From Zavarzinella sp. (lineage in GTDB: Bacteria; Planctomycetota; Planctomycetia; Gemmatales; Gemmataceae), in NCBI GenBank assembly GCA_041399155.1, contig JAWKTI010000001.1, positions 1,860,001 through 1,924,000 of the forward strand: DNA of 64,000 nucleotides, written 5' to 3'. How positions within the stretch are numbered: position 1 is the first letter of the stretch; every line of letters begins with the position of its first letter. The position numbers and the translations under genes are program-made. Under the pieces are notes generated by a model. The model worked only from the letters and a program-made list of their open reading frames with translations. It did not search any database and was not told where the DNA came from. This document shows, one piece after another, positions 1-8,765 of this stretch.

Positions 1-627
1 ACTGCGATGGTTTCTATCGTCGTCACTTGGCGGTGGGATTCGAGTCAACATCCATACTGAAATCAAGAGTGGGAGAATAAATATCGTACCTGCCACAGCG
101 GGCATCCAATACGCAGAGACCCCTGCTTGCAAAACCCTTGTGCCTACAGTTTTCATCACCCCATCTGCCAGGATGAAACTGCTGCACAATCCGGCGATCA
201 GCAATTCGCTGACTTGCCTACCTTCCAGAAAGCTCATGACCAGACCGAAAACCATCCCCAGCATTAGCCCGTTGATGAACATCAGCGGAAAATTCCAAGG
301 TGCGGGAATCAGCCCAAATATCACCAGAGACAATTGCGCAATCGCAATCATCCCCAGGATGCTTAGTGCCCGTCGCTGCTGGGGCATTTCTGAAATTACT
401 TTAATGCCAATGAACTTGGCCAAGAGGTATCCGAGCACCTGGGTCGTAACGATAAGAATTTTGTAATCGATTCCCCAAAGCAGCAGATTGCCGAAATTTT
501 CACTGGTAGCAGCCGTAAATGGCTTACGGAAACCGTACATACAAAAATAGGCACCAAACGCTGCGGCCATAGCCCAGACAGCGCGATTCCAATTGCTCGA
601 AACCTGCAACTTTGATGAAGAATTCAC
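1..627 (-). CDS. DUF5690-family membrane protein (MFS-like), 3' end cut by the window
   Basis: About 209 N-terminal residues are visible; the reading frame stays open to base 1, so the C-terminus is missing. The protein has several hydrophobic segments and phrases typical of the DUF5690 family: FCMYGFRKPFTAAT near the N-terminus, then QVLGYLLAKFIGIKVISEM, a LGMVFGLVMSFLEGR stretch, and WMPAVAGTIF followed by RIPPP. The family is an uncharacterised, transporter-like integral membrane group. The start used is GTG at 627; no ATG is available in this frame nearby and the ribosome-binding site is weak, so the start is uncertain. It is transcribed away from the phosphonate genes that begin at 737, with a 109-bp shared promoter region. 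Its position suggests, but does not prove, a role in uptake of a phosphonate or export of a product. Confidence 0.72.
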   Translation of the reverse strand, partial: MNSSSKLQVSSNWNRAVWAMAAAFGAYFCMYGFRKPFTAATSENFGNLLLWGIDYKILIVTTQVLGYLLAKFIGIKVISEMPQQRRALSILGMIAIAQLSLVIFGLIPAPWNFPLMFINGLMLGMVFGLVMSFLEGRQVSELLIAGLCSSFILADGVMKTVGTRVLQAGVSAYWMPAVAGTIFILPLLISVWMLTRIPPPSDDDRNHRS

Positions 628-736
628 GTAGATTCGCTTTGTTCTGGTACCATGGCAAACGATCAGTATATTTTCATCTGAACGTCCTTACTGGCAGTGC
701 AAAAGATTTCACAGAACTTTCAAAATCAAGAAAAGA

Positions 737-1315
737 ATGACACATTCAAACATAAAAACAATCATCAATCTGTTTGAATCACGTGGGCAGTCCCAGTATG
801 GTGGCGAAGCAGTTTCGCAACTGGAACATGCACTCCAGGCCGCACTTCTCGCTGAGCAACAAGGTGCCCCACCTCATTTGATTGCTGCTGCCCTCCTACA
901 TGATGTAGGACATTTGATCCACGATTTACCAGAAGACGCACCTGACCGTGGTATTGATGACGCCCATGAACTTCTTGCGGCCCAATATCTTGCAAAATTG
1001 GTGCACCACAGCGTCATTGCACCTATTCGTCTGCATGTTGAAAGCAAACGTTATCTCTGTGCGACAAAAGCTGGTTACTTTGAAATGCTCAGTCAACCTT
1101 CCATCGCCAGCCTTGAACTGCAAGGTGGGCCAATGTCGAATGATGAATTAGCAAGATTCGAGGCACACCCAGCATTTGAAGATGCCATCAAATTAAGGCA
1201 CTGGGATGATGAGGCGAAAGTTGCGGGATTGCCTACTCTGGATCTCAACCACTTTATACCCGTTTTAGAGCAAGTTGTAATCAGCAATTCTTCAATCAAT
1301 GAAATCGGCAATTAA
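737..1315 (+). CDS. PhnZ-like HD-domain phosphonate oxygenase (TIGR03276 type)
   Basis: 192 residues, close to the size of the HD proteins found in phosphonate operons. Every residue described for the mixed-valence diiron oxygenase PhnZ has a counterpart at nearly constant spacing: Y21 and E24 (substrate pocket), H31, H55-D56, H59, H77, H100, K104 and R154/D157. PhnZ oxidatively cleaves the C-P bond of (1-hydroxy-2-aminoethyl)phosphonate to glycine and phosphate. No PhnY-type hydroxylase is present in the window, so the substrate here may differ or the partner lies elsewhere. The stop (1313-1315) is one base before the preferred ATG of the FAD oxidoreductase, indicating one operon with it and phnX. 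Alternative: a related HD oxygenase acting on an N-methylated or other hydroxylated phosphonate. Confidence 0.85.
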   Translation: MTHSNIKTIINLFESRGQSQYGGEAVSQLEHALQAALLAEQQGAPPHLIAAALLHDVGHLIHDLPEDAPDRGIDDAHELLAAQYLAKLVHHSVIAPIRLHVESKRYLCATKAGYFEMLSQPSIASLELQGGPMSNDELARFEAHPAFEDAIKLRHWDDEAKVAGLPTLDLNHFIPVLEQVVISNSSINEIGN

Positions 1316-1316
1316 T

Positions 1317-2441
1317 ATGAATCAACAGCGAGTGGTAATTGTTGGTGCCGGTATTGTGGGACTGGCCCATGCGTGGCATGCTTCCAAAAAAGGCCACAGC
1401 GTGACCGTGGTTGATCGCCAACCAGATACGCGTGAAGCCACGGTCAGGAATTTTGGTATGGTTTGGCCGATTGGGCAACCACCCGGCAATCCTTACCAAG
1501 TTGCTAAACGAAGTAGGGATTTGTGGCTGGAACTGGCATCCGAAGCACATTTCTGGTGCAATCCGTGCGGCTCCATTCATTTGGCCCATCGCGATGATGA
1601 ATGGCAAGTTTTACAGGAGTTCGAAGCGGGGGCAGTTGCGCAAGGTATTGAATGCAAGTTACTTACAGCGAATGAAGTCGTTGAAAAAACGCCCGCAGCC
1701 AACCCCCAGGGATTGTTGGGAGGACTTTTCAGTCCCACGGAAATGTGCGTCAATCCTCGTCGTGTGCCAGCCCAGTTGGCGAGATTTTTACAGGAAAGGT
1801 ACAACGTGAAGTTTCACTGGAACTCACCTGTGGTTTCTGTGGCATCAAATGTGATAAAGACGGCGCACGGTTTGGAATTATCCTTTGATCGGTGCATTAT
1901 TGCCAGTGGGAGTGAACTCAACCTGCTTTTTCCCGAAGTACTTGCAAAGTCTGAACTCAGGCGGTGTAAGCTGCACATGTTGAAAACTGTTGCACAACAA
2001 AACCAATGGCGAATCGGGCCCCACCTGGCCAGTGGGCTGACATTACGCCATTACAAAAGTTTTGCTGGATGCCCCAGCTTACCCAAATTAATTGACCGAA
2101 TTGAAGCGGAAACACCAGAACTTAACCAGTTTGGTATTCATGTGATGGCCTCTCAGAATGAAGATGGTGAAGTAATATTAGGTGATTCTCATGAATACGG
2201 GAATGATATCCAGCCTTTCCAACCCACAAATATCGACGACTTGATCATGCGGGAGTTGCGAAAAATCCTTTCTCTGCCAGACTGGACTATTTCCCAACGG
2301 TGGGAAGGGATTTACGCAAAACATCCCACGGAACTGTCATATATTGCCACCCCAGTGGATAATGTTTTAATCCACACGGGATTTGGAGGAGCGGGAATGA
2401 CGCTTTCCCTTGGAATTACAGAACAATTCTGGCTAAATTAA
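1317..2441 (+). CDS. TIGR03364-type FAD-dependent oxidoreductase of phosphonate operons
   Basis: 374 residues from ATG 1317, which places the dinucleotide-binding motif VVIVGAGIVGLAHA right at the N-terminus as usual for DAO-fold flavoproteins. An in-frame ATG at 1299 would add six residues and overlap the upstream gene. The C-terminus has the GFGGAGMTLSLG flavin-site motif typical of the family. Members sit next to PhnX or PhnZ-like genes, and characterised relatives are amine oxidases acting on 2-aminoethylphosphonate derivatives to give phosphonoacetaldehyde. That would feed the hydrolase encoded directly downstream (spacing 20 bp to its preferred start). Assignment to the family is firm; the exact amine substrate is inferred. 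Confidence 0.85.
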   Translation: MNQQRVVIVGAGIVGLAHAWHASKKGHSVTVVDRQPDTREATVRNFGMVWPIGQPPGNPYQVAKRSRDLWLELASEAHFWCNPCGSIHLAHRDDEWQVLQEFEAGAVAQGIECKLLTANEVVEKTPAANPQGLLGGLFSPTEMCVNPRRVPAQLARFLQERYNVKFHWNSPVVSVASNVIKTAHGLELSFDRCIIASGSELNLLFPEVLAKSELRRCKLHMLKTVAQQNQWRIGPHLASGLTLRHYKSFAGCPSLPKLIDRIEAETPELNQFGIHVMASQNEDGEVILGDSHEYGNDIQPFQPTNIDDLIMRELRKILSLPDWTISQRWEGIYAKHPTELSYIATPVDNVLIHTGFGGAGMTLSLGITEQFWLN

Positions 2442-2461
2442 AACTGAAAGGAATGATAAAA

Positions 2462-3268
2462 ATGGCAATATTAACTTCTCCAATTCGAGCGGTAATTTTT
2501 GACTGGGCTGGCACCACCGTCGATTTTGGCAGTTGTGGGCCTGTTTCGGCATTTATCGAAAGTTTTCGTCGCTTAAAAATCAACATTACGGTTGAGGAAG
2601 CACGTGAACCGATGGGCCGCGGCAAGTACGACCACATCGAAATGATCACCAGAATGCCCCGCGTGTCAGCAGAGTGGGAACGTGTTCATGGCCGCCTTCC
2701 CAACGATACAGATGTGAAAAAAATCTACGACGATTTTCTGCCTGTCCAGAAAGATGCCCTGGCACAACATGCAGATATCATCCCCGGAACGATCGAAACG
2801 ATCGCCTGGTTGCGGGAACGCCACATCGGGATCGGTTCCACCACCGGATATACTACTGCGCTGATGTCTGTGCTTTGTTCTATCGTGAAAGCGGCTGGAT
2901 ACGCACCAGACAATGTGGTGTGCATCGACGACGTACCCGCTGGCCGTCCGGAACCCTGGATGCCACTGCGAAGTGCCGAACTGTTAGGTGCGTACCCGAT
3001 ACCAGCGATTGTGGCCGTAGATGATACCGAAGTTGGTCTGATTGCGGCCAAAAATGCCGGAATGATTGCTGTCGGCGTCGCAATGAGTGGCAATGCCCTC
3101 GGACTCAGTTGCGAAGATTATGAAAAACTAAGTACTGCTGATCAGTTTCAGCGGCGAGAAGTTGCCTATGCTCGACTGCACCAGGCAAAGCCGGATTTCG
3201 TAATTGATTCTGTGGCTGATCTGCCTCAGATTTTCCCACAAATTGAACACCGATTTGCTACTGCGTAA
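2462..3268 (+). CDS. phnX: Phosphonoacetaldehyde hydrolase
   Basis: 268 residues from ATG 2462. HAD-superfamily phosphonatase that splits phosphonoacetaldehyde into acetaldehyde and phosphate. Diagnostic features: the FDWAGTTVDFGS motif with the nucleophilic Asp, the cap-domain MGRGKYDHI segment carrying the Schiff-base Lys, GSTTGYT, DDVPAGRPEPWM and the Mg-binding VDDT. The ATG at 2453 directly abuts the AAAGGA ribosome-binding sequence (2447-2452) and is too close, so 2462 (MAILTSP) is preferred. Last gene of the HD-FAD-phnX operon; a hairpin at 3276-3293 probably ends the transcript. This makes the locus a route from an aminoethylphosphonate-like compound to phosphate. Confidence 0.95.
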   Translation: MAILTSPIRAVIFDWAGTTVDFGSCGPVSAFIESFRRLKINITVEEAREPMGRGKYDHIEMITRMPRVSAEWERVHGRLPNDTDVKKIYDDFLPVQKDALAQHADIIPGTIETIAWLRERHIGIGSTTGYTTALMSVLCSIVKAAGYAPDNVVCIDDVPAGRPEPWMPLRSAELLGAYPIPAIVAVDDTEVGLIAAKNAGMIAVGVAMSGNALGLSCEDYEKLSTADQFQRREVAYARLHQAKPDFVIDSVADLPQIFPQIEHRFATA

Positions 3269-3275
3269 GCAAAAG

Positions 3276-3293
3276 ATGAGAAAACGTTCTCAT
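3276..3293. terminator. Hairpin between convergent phnX and unknown gene
   Basis: ATGAGAA and TTCTCAT form a perfect 7-bp stem around the loop AACG, eight bases after the phnX stop and before the stop of the oppositely oriented gene at 3338. There is an A-run on the upstream side (a T-run for minus-strand transcription), so it may act in both directions. No strong T-run follows on the plus strand. Confidence 0.5.
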
Positions 3294-3337
3294 TTCGAGA
3301 ATGCATGGCGTTCAACTTCTGGGTTCGATTACTTTTG

Positions 3338-3985
3338 CTACGAAGCCTTTAGCGGCTCCCCTGCTCCATCGGCAGGAAATTGATGTCGACGATGCTGGAA
3401 ACCAGTATCGATTCGAATAATTGCACAATCGTCAGAGTGCGAATGCAATTCGGAGGCATCGGCACCATCAAAGTGGGTAAATGTCAATATCTTCGCGAGT
3501 CGCTTCTGATGACGTGCAGCTCGGCGTGCTGCCAGTTCATCCTGCCAGATACTTGAAATACTGGCATCAGCGAAGCGAAATGTGGCATCGATAATGGTTT
3601 TCTCTGCCCGCTTATACATTCCAATATTACAATATTGCCGAAACAACGTCTTGAACTGTTCTTTTGTCAAATCGGTGCGTTGTGCCACTTTTCTGAGATA
3701 TTTCGCAGCAGTCGTGCTGTCCCCAGCACGGCAAGCCATATTCGCACGTTGAAACAATCGTTCAACTGGACAGGAAATTCGGTGCAGCAGGTGGGGAGCG
3801 GGTTTTCGGACTTTCGCACCCAACAATTGGTCGCGCAGTTTTTCCGCTGAGGAAGCAACATCTGCTGGGATCGTATGTTGAGACAAAAGCCTTGTTAATA
3901 AAACCCGTGCAGACTGGTGGTTCTGGTCAAGAAGATATTGTTCAATGCGTGCCAACGCACCTGCGTAAAAAGAAAGCGTTTCCAT
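3338..3985 (-). CDS. Hypothetical protein
   Basis: 215 residues from ATG 3985 (METLSFYAG), preceded by a G-rich stretch (GGGGCAGGG) that could serve as ribosome-binding site. A TTG at 4060 would add 25 residues. The protein is helical in appearance, rich in Leu, Arg and Ala, with paired helix-like segments such as ARIEQYLLDQNHQSARVLLTRLL and ERLFQRANMACRAGDSTTAAKYLRKVA that resemble TPR-like repeats. No signal peptide or membrane segment is visible. It is convergent with phnX and stands alone. I do not recognise the family; a scaffold or TPR-like role is only a guess. Confidence 0.55.
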   Translation of the reverse strand: METLSFYAGALARIEQYLLDQNHQSARVLLTRLLSQHTIPADVASSAEKLRDQLLGAKVRKPAPHLLHRISCPVERLFQRANMACRAGDSTTAAKYLRKVAQRTDLTKEQFKTLFRQYCNIGMYKRAEKTIIDATFRFADASISSIWQDELAARRAARHQKRLAKILTFTHFDGADASELHSHSDDCAIIRIDTGFQHRRHQFPADGAGEPLKAS

Positions 3986-4180
3986 GCTGCCCTGCCCCGC
4001 TACATCCTGTAGCTTTTTTGGTGTGGGGTGAATGTTAACTTGCCCCCACCTTTTACTCAAGCAGAAAAACCCCGATTTTCAGAAAAACTTTTCCAACAAT
4101 CCCCACGGTGGTGAAAAAATCTGGCAGTTAGCACACGAACATGGCAAAATGCGGGCGAAAGGAAATTTGGAGAACTGTGT

Positions 4181-5104
4181 ATGAAATGGCTCGCTTTGGG
4201 CTTGGTAGCAGTGGCGATGAACCCACTGATTGCAGATGAAACTGGCGTCAAAATTGAAAAACTCTGGTCGGAAGGTGAATTTACAGAGGGCCCTTGCCGC
4301 TCTCCCGATGGAGACATTTATTTCAGTGATATTGGTAATCGCATCATGAAATTCACGGTAAGTACAGGAAAAACAAACACTTACCGCGATCCTTCCATGC
4401 GTTCAAATGGCCTGAAATTCAATAAAAATGGCGAACTGATCTCGTGCGAAGGTGCAAATACAGGTGGGGGCAGGCGCATCAGCATCACACGTAAAGGTGG
4501 TAAACCAGAAACACTGGCAGATTCCTGGAAAGGCAAGAAATTCAACAGTCCGAATGATTTGACGCTGGATTCTGAAGGCTGGGTCTATTTTACCGACCCA
4601 CGCTACGTGGGAGACGAGTCACGCGAAATCGATTTTGAAGGGATCTTTTGCGTAAAGCCAGACGGAACTGTAATTCATCTCCCAGCACCCGGTGTGGAGA
4701 AACCGAACGGAATTGTATTTTCACAAGACGAAAAAACCCTTTACGTGGCCGACAACAATGGCAAAGAAGGTGGGCATCGTTACCTTTGGCAGTTTCCGTT
4801 TTCGAAAAAAGACCTCAAATTAGGTAAAGGAACGATTGTTTACGACTTCAAAACAGATCGTGGAATTGATGGCATGGCATGCACCAAAGAAGGAACACTC
4901 GTACTGACAGCAGGGAAAGGCAAAACTGCCGCAATTTATTGTGTCAGTCCTACGGGGAAGTTGTTGAAAACGATAAACTTGCCGGAAGATCCATCGAACT
5001 GCTGTTTTGGCGGTGCGGACGAAAAAATTCTGTTTGTGACTGCTGGAAAGTCGCTTTATCGTTTGACTTTTGCTGCACCATTACCGTTTGAACGAAAGCA
5101 ATAA
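4181..5104 (+). CDS. SMP-30/gluconolactonase-family protein (secreted)
   Basis: 307 residues with an N-terminal signal peptide (MKWLALGLVAVAMNPLIADE). The body is a six-bladed propeller of the SMP-30/gluconolactonase/LRE family: SEGEFTEGPCRSPDGDIYFSD supplies the metal-binding Glu, NSPNDLTLDSEGWVYFTDPRY the conserved Asn-Asp region, and KPNGIVFSQDEKTLYVADN a further metal-site blade. Likely acts on a sugar lactone outside the cytoplasm. A good ribosome-binding sequence, TTGGAGAA, lies 7 bp before the ATG. It stands alone, followed by an AT-rich 234-bp gap before the histidine kinase gene. Confidence 0.85.
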   Translation: MKWLALGLVAVAMNPLIADETGVKIEKLWSEGEFTEGPCRSPDGDIYFSDIGNRIMKFTVSTGKTNTYRDPSMRSNGLKFNKNGELISCEGANTGGGRRISITRKGGKPETLADSWKGKKFNSPNDLTLDSEGWVYFTDPRYVGDESREIDFEGIFCVKPDGTVIHLPAPGVEKPNGIVFSQDEKTLYVADNNGKEGGHRYLWQFPFSKKDLKLGKGTIVYDFKTDRGIDGMACTKEGTLVLTAGKGKTAAIYCVSPTGKLLKTINLPEDPSNCCFGGADEKILFVTAGKSLYRLTFAAPLPFERKQ

Positions 5105-5338
5105 TCGCACGCACAACGCTTTAATTGTGAAGATTTCTTGAAAAAAGACACTTCCATACGCATCTTGTTATATAACTAGCTGATTTTTTCACTATTTGTT
5201 GACTTTATATTCAGATTTCTTGTGTTACATGAAAATTTAGCTAGTTTGGGCTGTTTATTAGGACCTAAACTCCAATATTGCATCAATTGCTTACAAAATT
5301 GCCTGCCTGGATTGTAGCCTTCTCGAAATGGTGAACTG

Positions 5339-6964
5339 ATGGCTGATTTTTTCTTCAATTTATTTAATACGAACGGTTTTCCAGCTCGTTGGAATTGTGG
5401 CACGTGGACTGCCGGGCATGGCTGGCTGCACATTATCGCAGATTCTGCTATTTTTGCGGCTTATTTTGCAATCCCATGCTTATTGGCATACTTTGTATTA
5501 CGAAGACGGGATTTACCTTTCCCGCCTATCTTCTGGTTGTTTGCGATGTTTATCCTGAGCTGTGGGATTGGTCACGCCATTGAAGCATCGATTTTCTGGC
5601 ACCCATGGTATCGCCTGTCGGGTTTTGTGAAAATGATCACTGCGATTGTATCATGGGCCACAGTCATTGGTTTAATCCCACTGATTCCGAAGGCACTATC
5701 ATTGCCTGGGCTGGCGGCAGTCAACAAACAACTCCGCGAAGAAATTGCCCGCAGAGAGATCGCCGTGCAGGAAAGGCAGAAACTCGAAACACAAATGCTT
5801 CAAGCACAGAAACTGGAAAGCATGGGCATCCTTGCAGGTGGGATCGCCCATGATTTTAATAATATTCTCACAGGTATCCTGGGATATATCGATCTTGCTC
5901 GCATGGATCTGCCTGAAGATTCCCCAGTGCAGCACTACATGAACGAAGTGGTCAATAATGCCCAGAAGGCGGCAGGTTTAGCACATCAGATGCTGGCATA
6001 TTCTGGAAAAGGCAAGTTCGTTGTTGAACCAGTTAACCTTTCCAATCTTGTTGAAGATGGGAAGGGGTTATGTGCCATTTCTGTTTCTAAAAAATGCAAA
6101 TTGTCTTACGATTTAGACGACTCAATACCTGAATGCGATGCAGATTCGACACAACTGAATCAGGTATTAATGAATCTGGTAATCAACGCCTCTGAATCGC
6201 TGCACGATCAGCCTGGCGAGATTCATGTGCGAACGGGAGTAATGTATTGCGAGCGTTCCTATCTCAGCGATACTTATCTGGATGAAACGCTGCCCGAAGG
6301 GGAATACGTGTACCTGGAAGTGGAAGATAACGGCAGTGGGATGTCTGAAGAAACCCAATCGAGATTGTTCGATCCGTTTTTTACTACCAAGTTTACAGGC
6401 AGAGGCTTGGGATTAGCGGCTGTATTTGGAATTATCCGCGGCCATCATGGTGCGATCAAAGTTTCCAGTATCATAGGAGAAGGATCATCATTCCGTGCCT
6501 TGTTCCCTGTCAGCAGTAGTGCACAGAGAGTTGTTGAGATGCCACTTCTACCGGTTTCAACGTATCATGGGCAAGGCAAAGTTCTGGTGGTGGATGACGA
6601 ATTGGTCATCCGCGAACTGGCAACGAACATGCTTCAACGCATGGGCTTCGAAGTGATTGTTGCCAGAGACGGCCAGGAAGGAATTGAACAGTACAAAGCT
6701 CATGCATCATCAATTCAACTAGTGCTGCTCGATTTGTTGATGCCCCGCCTGGATGGTGTGGAAGCAAGTGTCGAGTTGCGGAAGATCAATCCCCAAGTTC
6801 GAATCGTACTCACCAGTGGCTACAACGAACAGGTAGCCAGCACCAGATTTGTCCATTACGGTATGGCTGGATTTTTGCAGAAACCATACCTGTTTGAGCA
6901 AATGGCTACAGTGATTGAAAAAGCACTCGTTTCGGATGATGCGGAACAACCACACGGTGCCTGA
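5339..6964 (+). CDS. Hybrid sensor histidine kinase with ethylene-receptor-like transmembrane domain
   Basis: 541 residues. Residues 1-120 hold three membrane segments resembling the plant ETR1/cyanobacterial SynEtr1 ethylene-binding domain: D35, Y42, I45, P46, C75 and H79 match ETR1 D25, Y32, I35, P36, C65 and H69 with a constant offset of ten, including the Cys-Gly-x-x-His pair that holds Cu(I). A coiled coil (about 126-160) leads to a HisKA domain with GGIAHDFNN (H171), a HATPase domain (NGSGMSEETQSRLFDPFFTTK, GRGLGLAAVFGI) and a C-terminal receiver (VVDDE, phosphoacceptor D465 in LVLLDLLMPRLDG). There is no GAF domain. The receiver may pass phosphate to an unlinked Hpt or effector, as no output gene is adjacent. 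Ethylene or Cu(I) binding is inferred from the motif. Confidence 0.9.
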   Translation: MADFFFNLFNTNGFPARWNCGTWTAGHGWLHIIADSAIFAAYFAIPCLLAYFVLRRRDLPFPPIFWLFAMFILSCGIGHAIEASIFWHPWYRLSGFVKMITAIVSWATVIGLIPLIPKALSLPGLAAVNKQLREEIARREIAVQERQKLETQMLQAQKLESMGILAGGIAHDFNNILTGILGYIDLARMDLPEDSPVQHYMNEVVNNAQKAAGLAHQMLAYSGKGKFVVEPVNLSNLVEDGKGLCAISVSKKCKLSYDLDDSIPECDADSTQLNQVLMNLVINASESLHDQPGEIHVRTGVMYCERSYLSDTYLDETLPEGEYVYLEVEDNGSGMSEETQSRLFDPFFTTKFTGRGLGLAAVFGIIRGHHGAIKVSSIIGEGSSFRALFPVSSSAQRVVEMPLLPVSTYHGQGKVLVVDDELVIRELATNMLQRMGFEVIVARDGQEGIEQYKAHASSIQLVLLDLLMPRLDGVEASVELRKINPQVRIVLTSGYNEQVASTRFVHYGMAGFLQKPYLFEQMATVIEKALVSDDAEQPHGA

Positions 6965-6970
6965 GAAGTG

Positions 6971-7003
6971 TCAGACAATTGCCTCACACATCAAGTTGTC
7001 TGA
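6971..7003. terminator. Possible bidirectional hairpin between kinase and purF ends
   Basis: TCAGACAA (6971-6978) and TTGTCTGA (6996-7003) form an 8-bp inverted repeat with a 17-base loop between the convergent 3' ends. It overlaps the last codons of purF and lacks a clear T-run, so the terminator call is tentative. Confidence 0.3.
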
Positions 7004-8647
7004 TAATCCCGCCCATTGTCTGCAACACCTTCCAGCCAGCGTTTTGTCGAGCCGAGTTGCAAGAGTCGACCCGTTTCGGTGGGGTATTCTGAATTGATGC
7101 AGGCCTGGCAAAGGTGATCACCAGAAATATCAATCGCATCTGCAATTGCATTGATTGGCAGATAACGCAGAGAATCTGCTTCAAGCTGTCTGGCCATTTC
7201 TACTTCGATTTGGGGATCCAAATATCCAAGTGTGAGATACCGTTGCAGGGCAACTCGAAATCGATTAAATCTTTCATCAAAATCGCCTTCGAGCAGATTC
7301 TTACCTAAAAATTTAGGCGCAAATAATTGCATCATTGTCGACATATCAATGCCGTAATAACAGGTTGCAATAATCGGTGGGCAGGCGACCCGCACATGAA
7401 TCTCTTTTGCCCCACCCCTCTCCCGGATGTGACCCAGCAATTCTTTTAAGGTGGTGCTGCGGACTATCGAATCTTCCACAAGCAGGACTTTTTTGCCCCG
7501 TAGCACATCTTCCAGTGGTGTGTACTTCAGCCGCACCCGATCCGCCCGATTGGCACCTTCAATGAAGGTGCGGCCAACCGCACGGTTCCTCATCAATCCT
7601 TCCATACAAGGGATGTTCAATTCCCGTGCCATGGCATCGGCGGCACCACGCGGCTGTATCCGGGACGGGCACCACAATCGTGTCTTCATCAATCACCACA
7701 TCATTTCTTTCCAGTTGCTGTTTCGCAAGGGCCTTGCCCAGTGCAACTCGAGTCAGGTAGACACTTTTGTGGTCGATCGTACTTGCAGCATTTGCAAAAT
7801 AAACCCATTCGAAAAAGCAATGCGCAGATGCCTGCTTCGGTGCGTAGCGAAACTTTTCAAGCTTACCATCTTCAATGACAATCATCTCGCCAGGTTCCAG
7901 TACCTGAATGTTCTGAAAACCCAAGTTCGAAAGGGCGATATTTTCGCTGGCAGCACCAAAAAAGTTACCATCAATGGCATAGGAAAGCGGACGAATCCCC
8001 TTGGGATCTCGCATCACCACCATGTCGCCAAGAGCATTCAAATATACGATGTTGTACGCACCATCAAACAGACTGCTCAGACGGGTAAAAACTTCCTTGA
8101 GAGAAGGGCGATCATTGACCTGACCCAGTTGGTGGGAAATGTAGTGCATAATAACTTCGGTATCGTTGTCACGAACGAGGTGATAGTCTGCACTTTTCAA
8201 TAATTCTGAACGCAGATGTTCGAAATTGGCCAACTGACCGTTAAATGCAAAAGAGAACCACTTCCATTTGCAACCGTGCTTCCGTTCGAATGGTTGGGCG
8301 TAGGATCGGGAATTATCATCGGAACCACTGGTGGCATATCGCACATGGCCGATTGCTGCACGCCCGGAATGGTCGTTCAGGATTTTTTCCATCTTATCCG
8401 AGCGACTCAGCCGGAAAGCCTCCATCACCGTGCCGATTTCTTTATAAGTTTCCAGCAGTTCAATTCGCTCTGGCTGATAACTGGTCATGCCGGCAGCCAA
8501 TTGACCACGGTTCTGCATATCAATCAGCATGCGTGGGATTAATCGGTGGACATTATTGGGATTCTGACCCGGAATCAGCTTCGAAACATCACCCCCCGGT
8601 AGCTGATAGAGTGCTGCAATACCACATTCATGCTGTATTCCTTCCAT
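6991..8647 (-). CDS. purF: Amidophosphoribosyltransferase, frameshifted in the given sequence
   Basis: First committed enzyme of purine synthesis (PRPP + Gln to phosphoribosylamine). The N-terminal glutaminase has the nucleophile C8 in HECGIAALY, implying a seven-residue propeptide. The phosphoribosyltransferase half has VPVPDT and the PRPP-binding VLLVEDSIVRSTT. The two halves lie in different frames: the upstream frame runs from 8647 through DTIVVPVPDT, and RGAADAMARELN continues in another frame. Removing one base from the GCCG at 7651-7654 (minus strand) joins them; the span is 3n+1 bases and would encode 551 residues. As purF is normally essential and everything else is intact, an insertion error in the sequence is more likely than a real pseudogene. 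Confidence 0.93.
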
Positions 8648-8765
8648 TCCCAGATCGCTCTTTATTGTTCCGTGTTAGCTGTAATTGTATGTGTTTGGTG
8701 TGAAGGTGGTAGCAAGCAGAATCGTTCGAATCGTCGACTGAATAGCAGATTCTACAATAGCCCGC

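Noticed and set aside
140..466. Plus-strand reading frame of 108 residues
   Set aside because: It lies opposite the clear DUF5690 coding frame and has no coding character.
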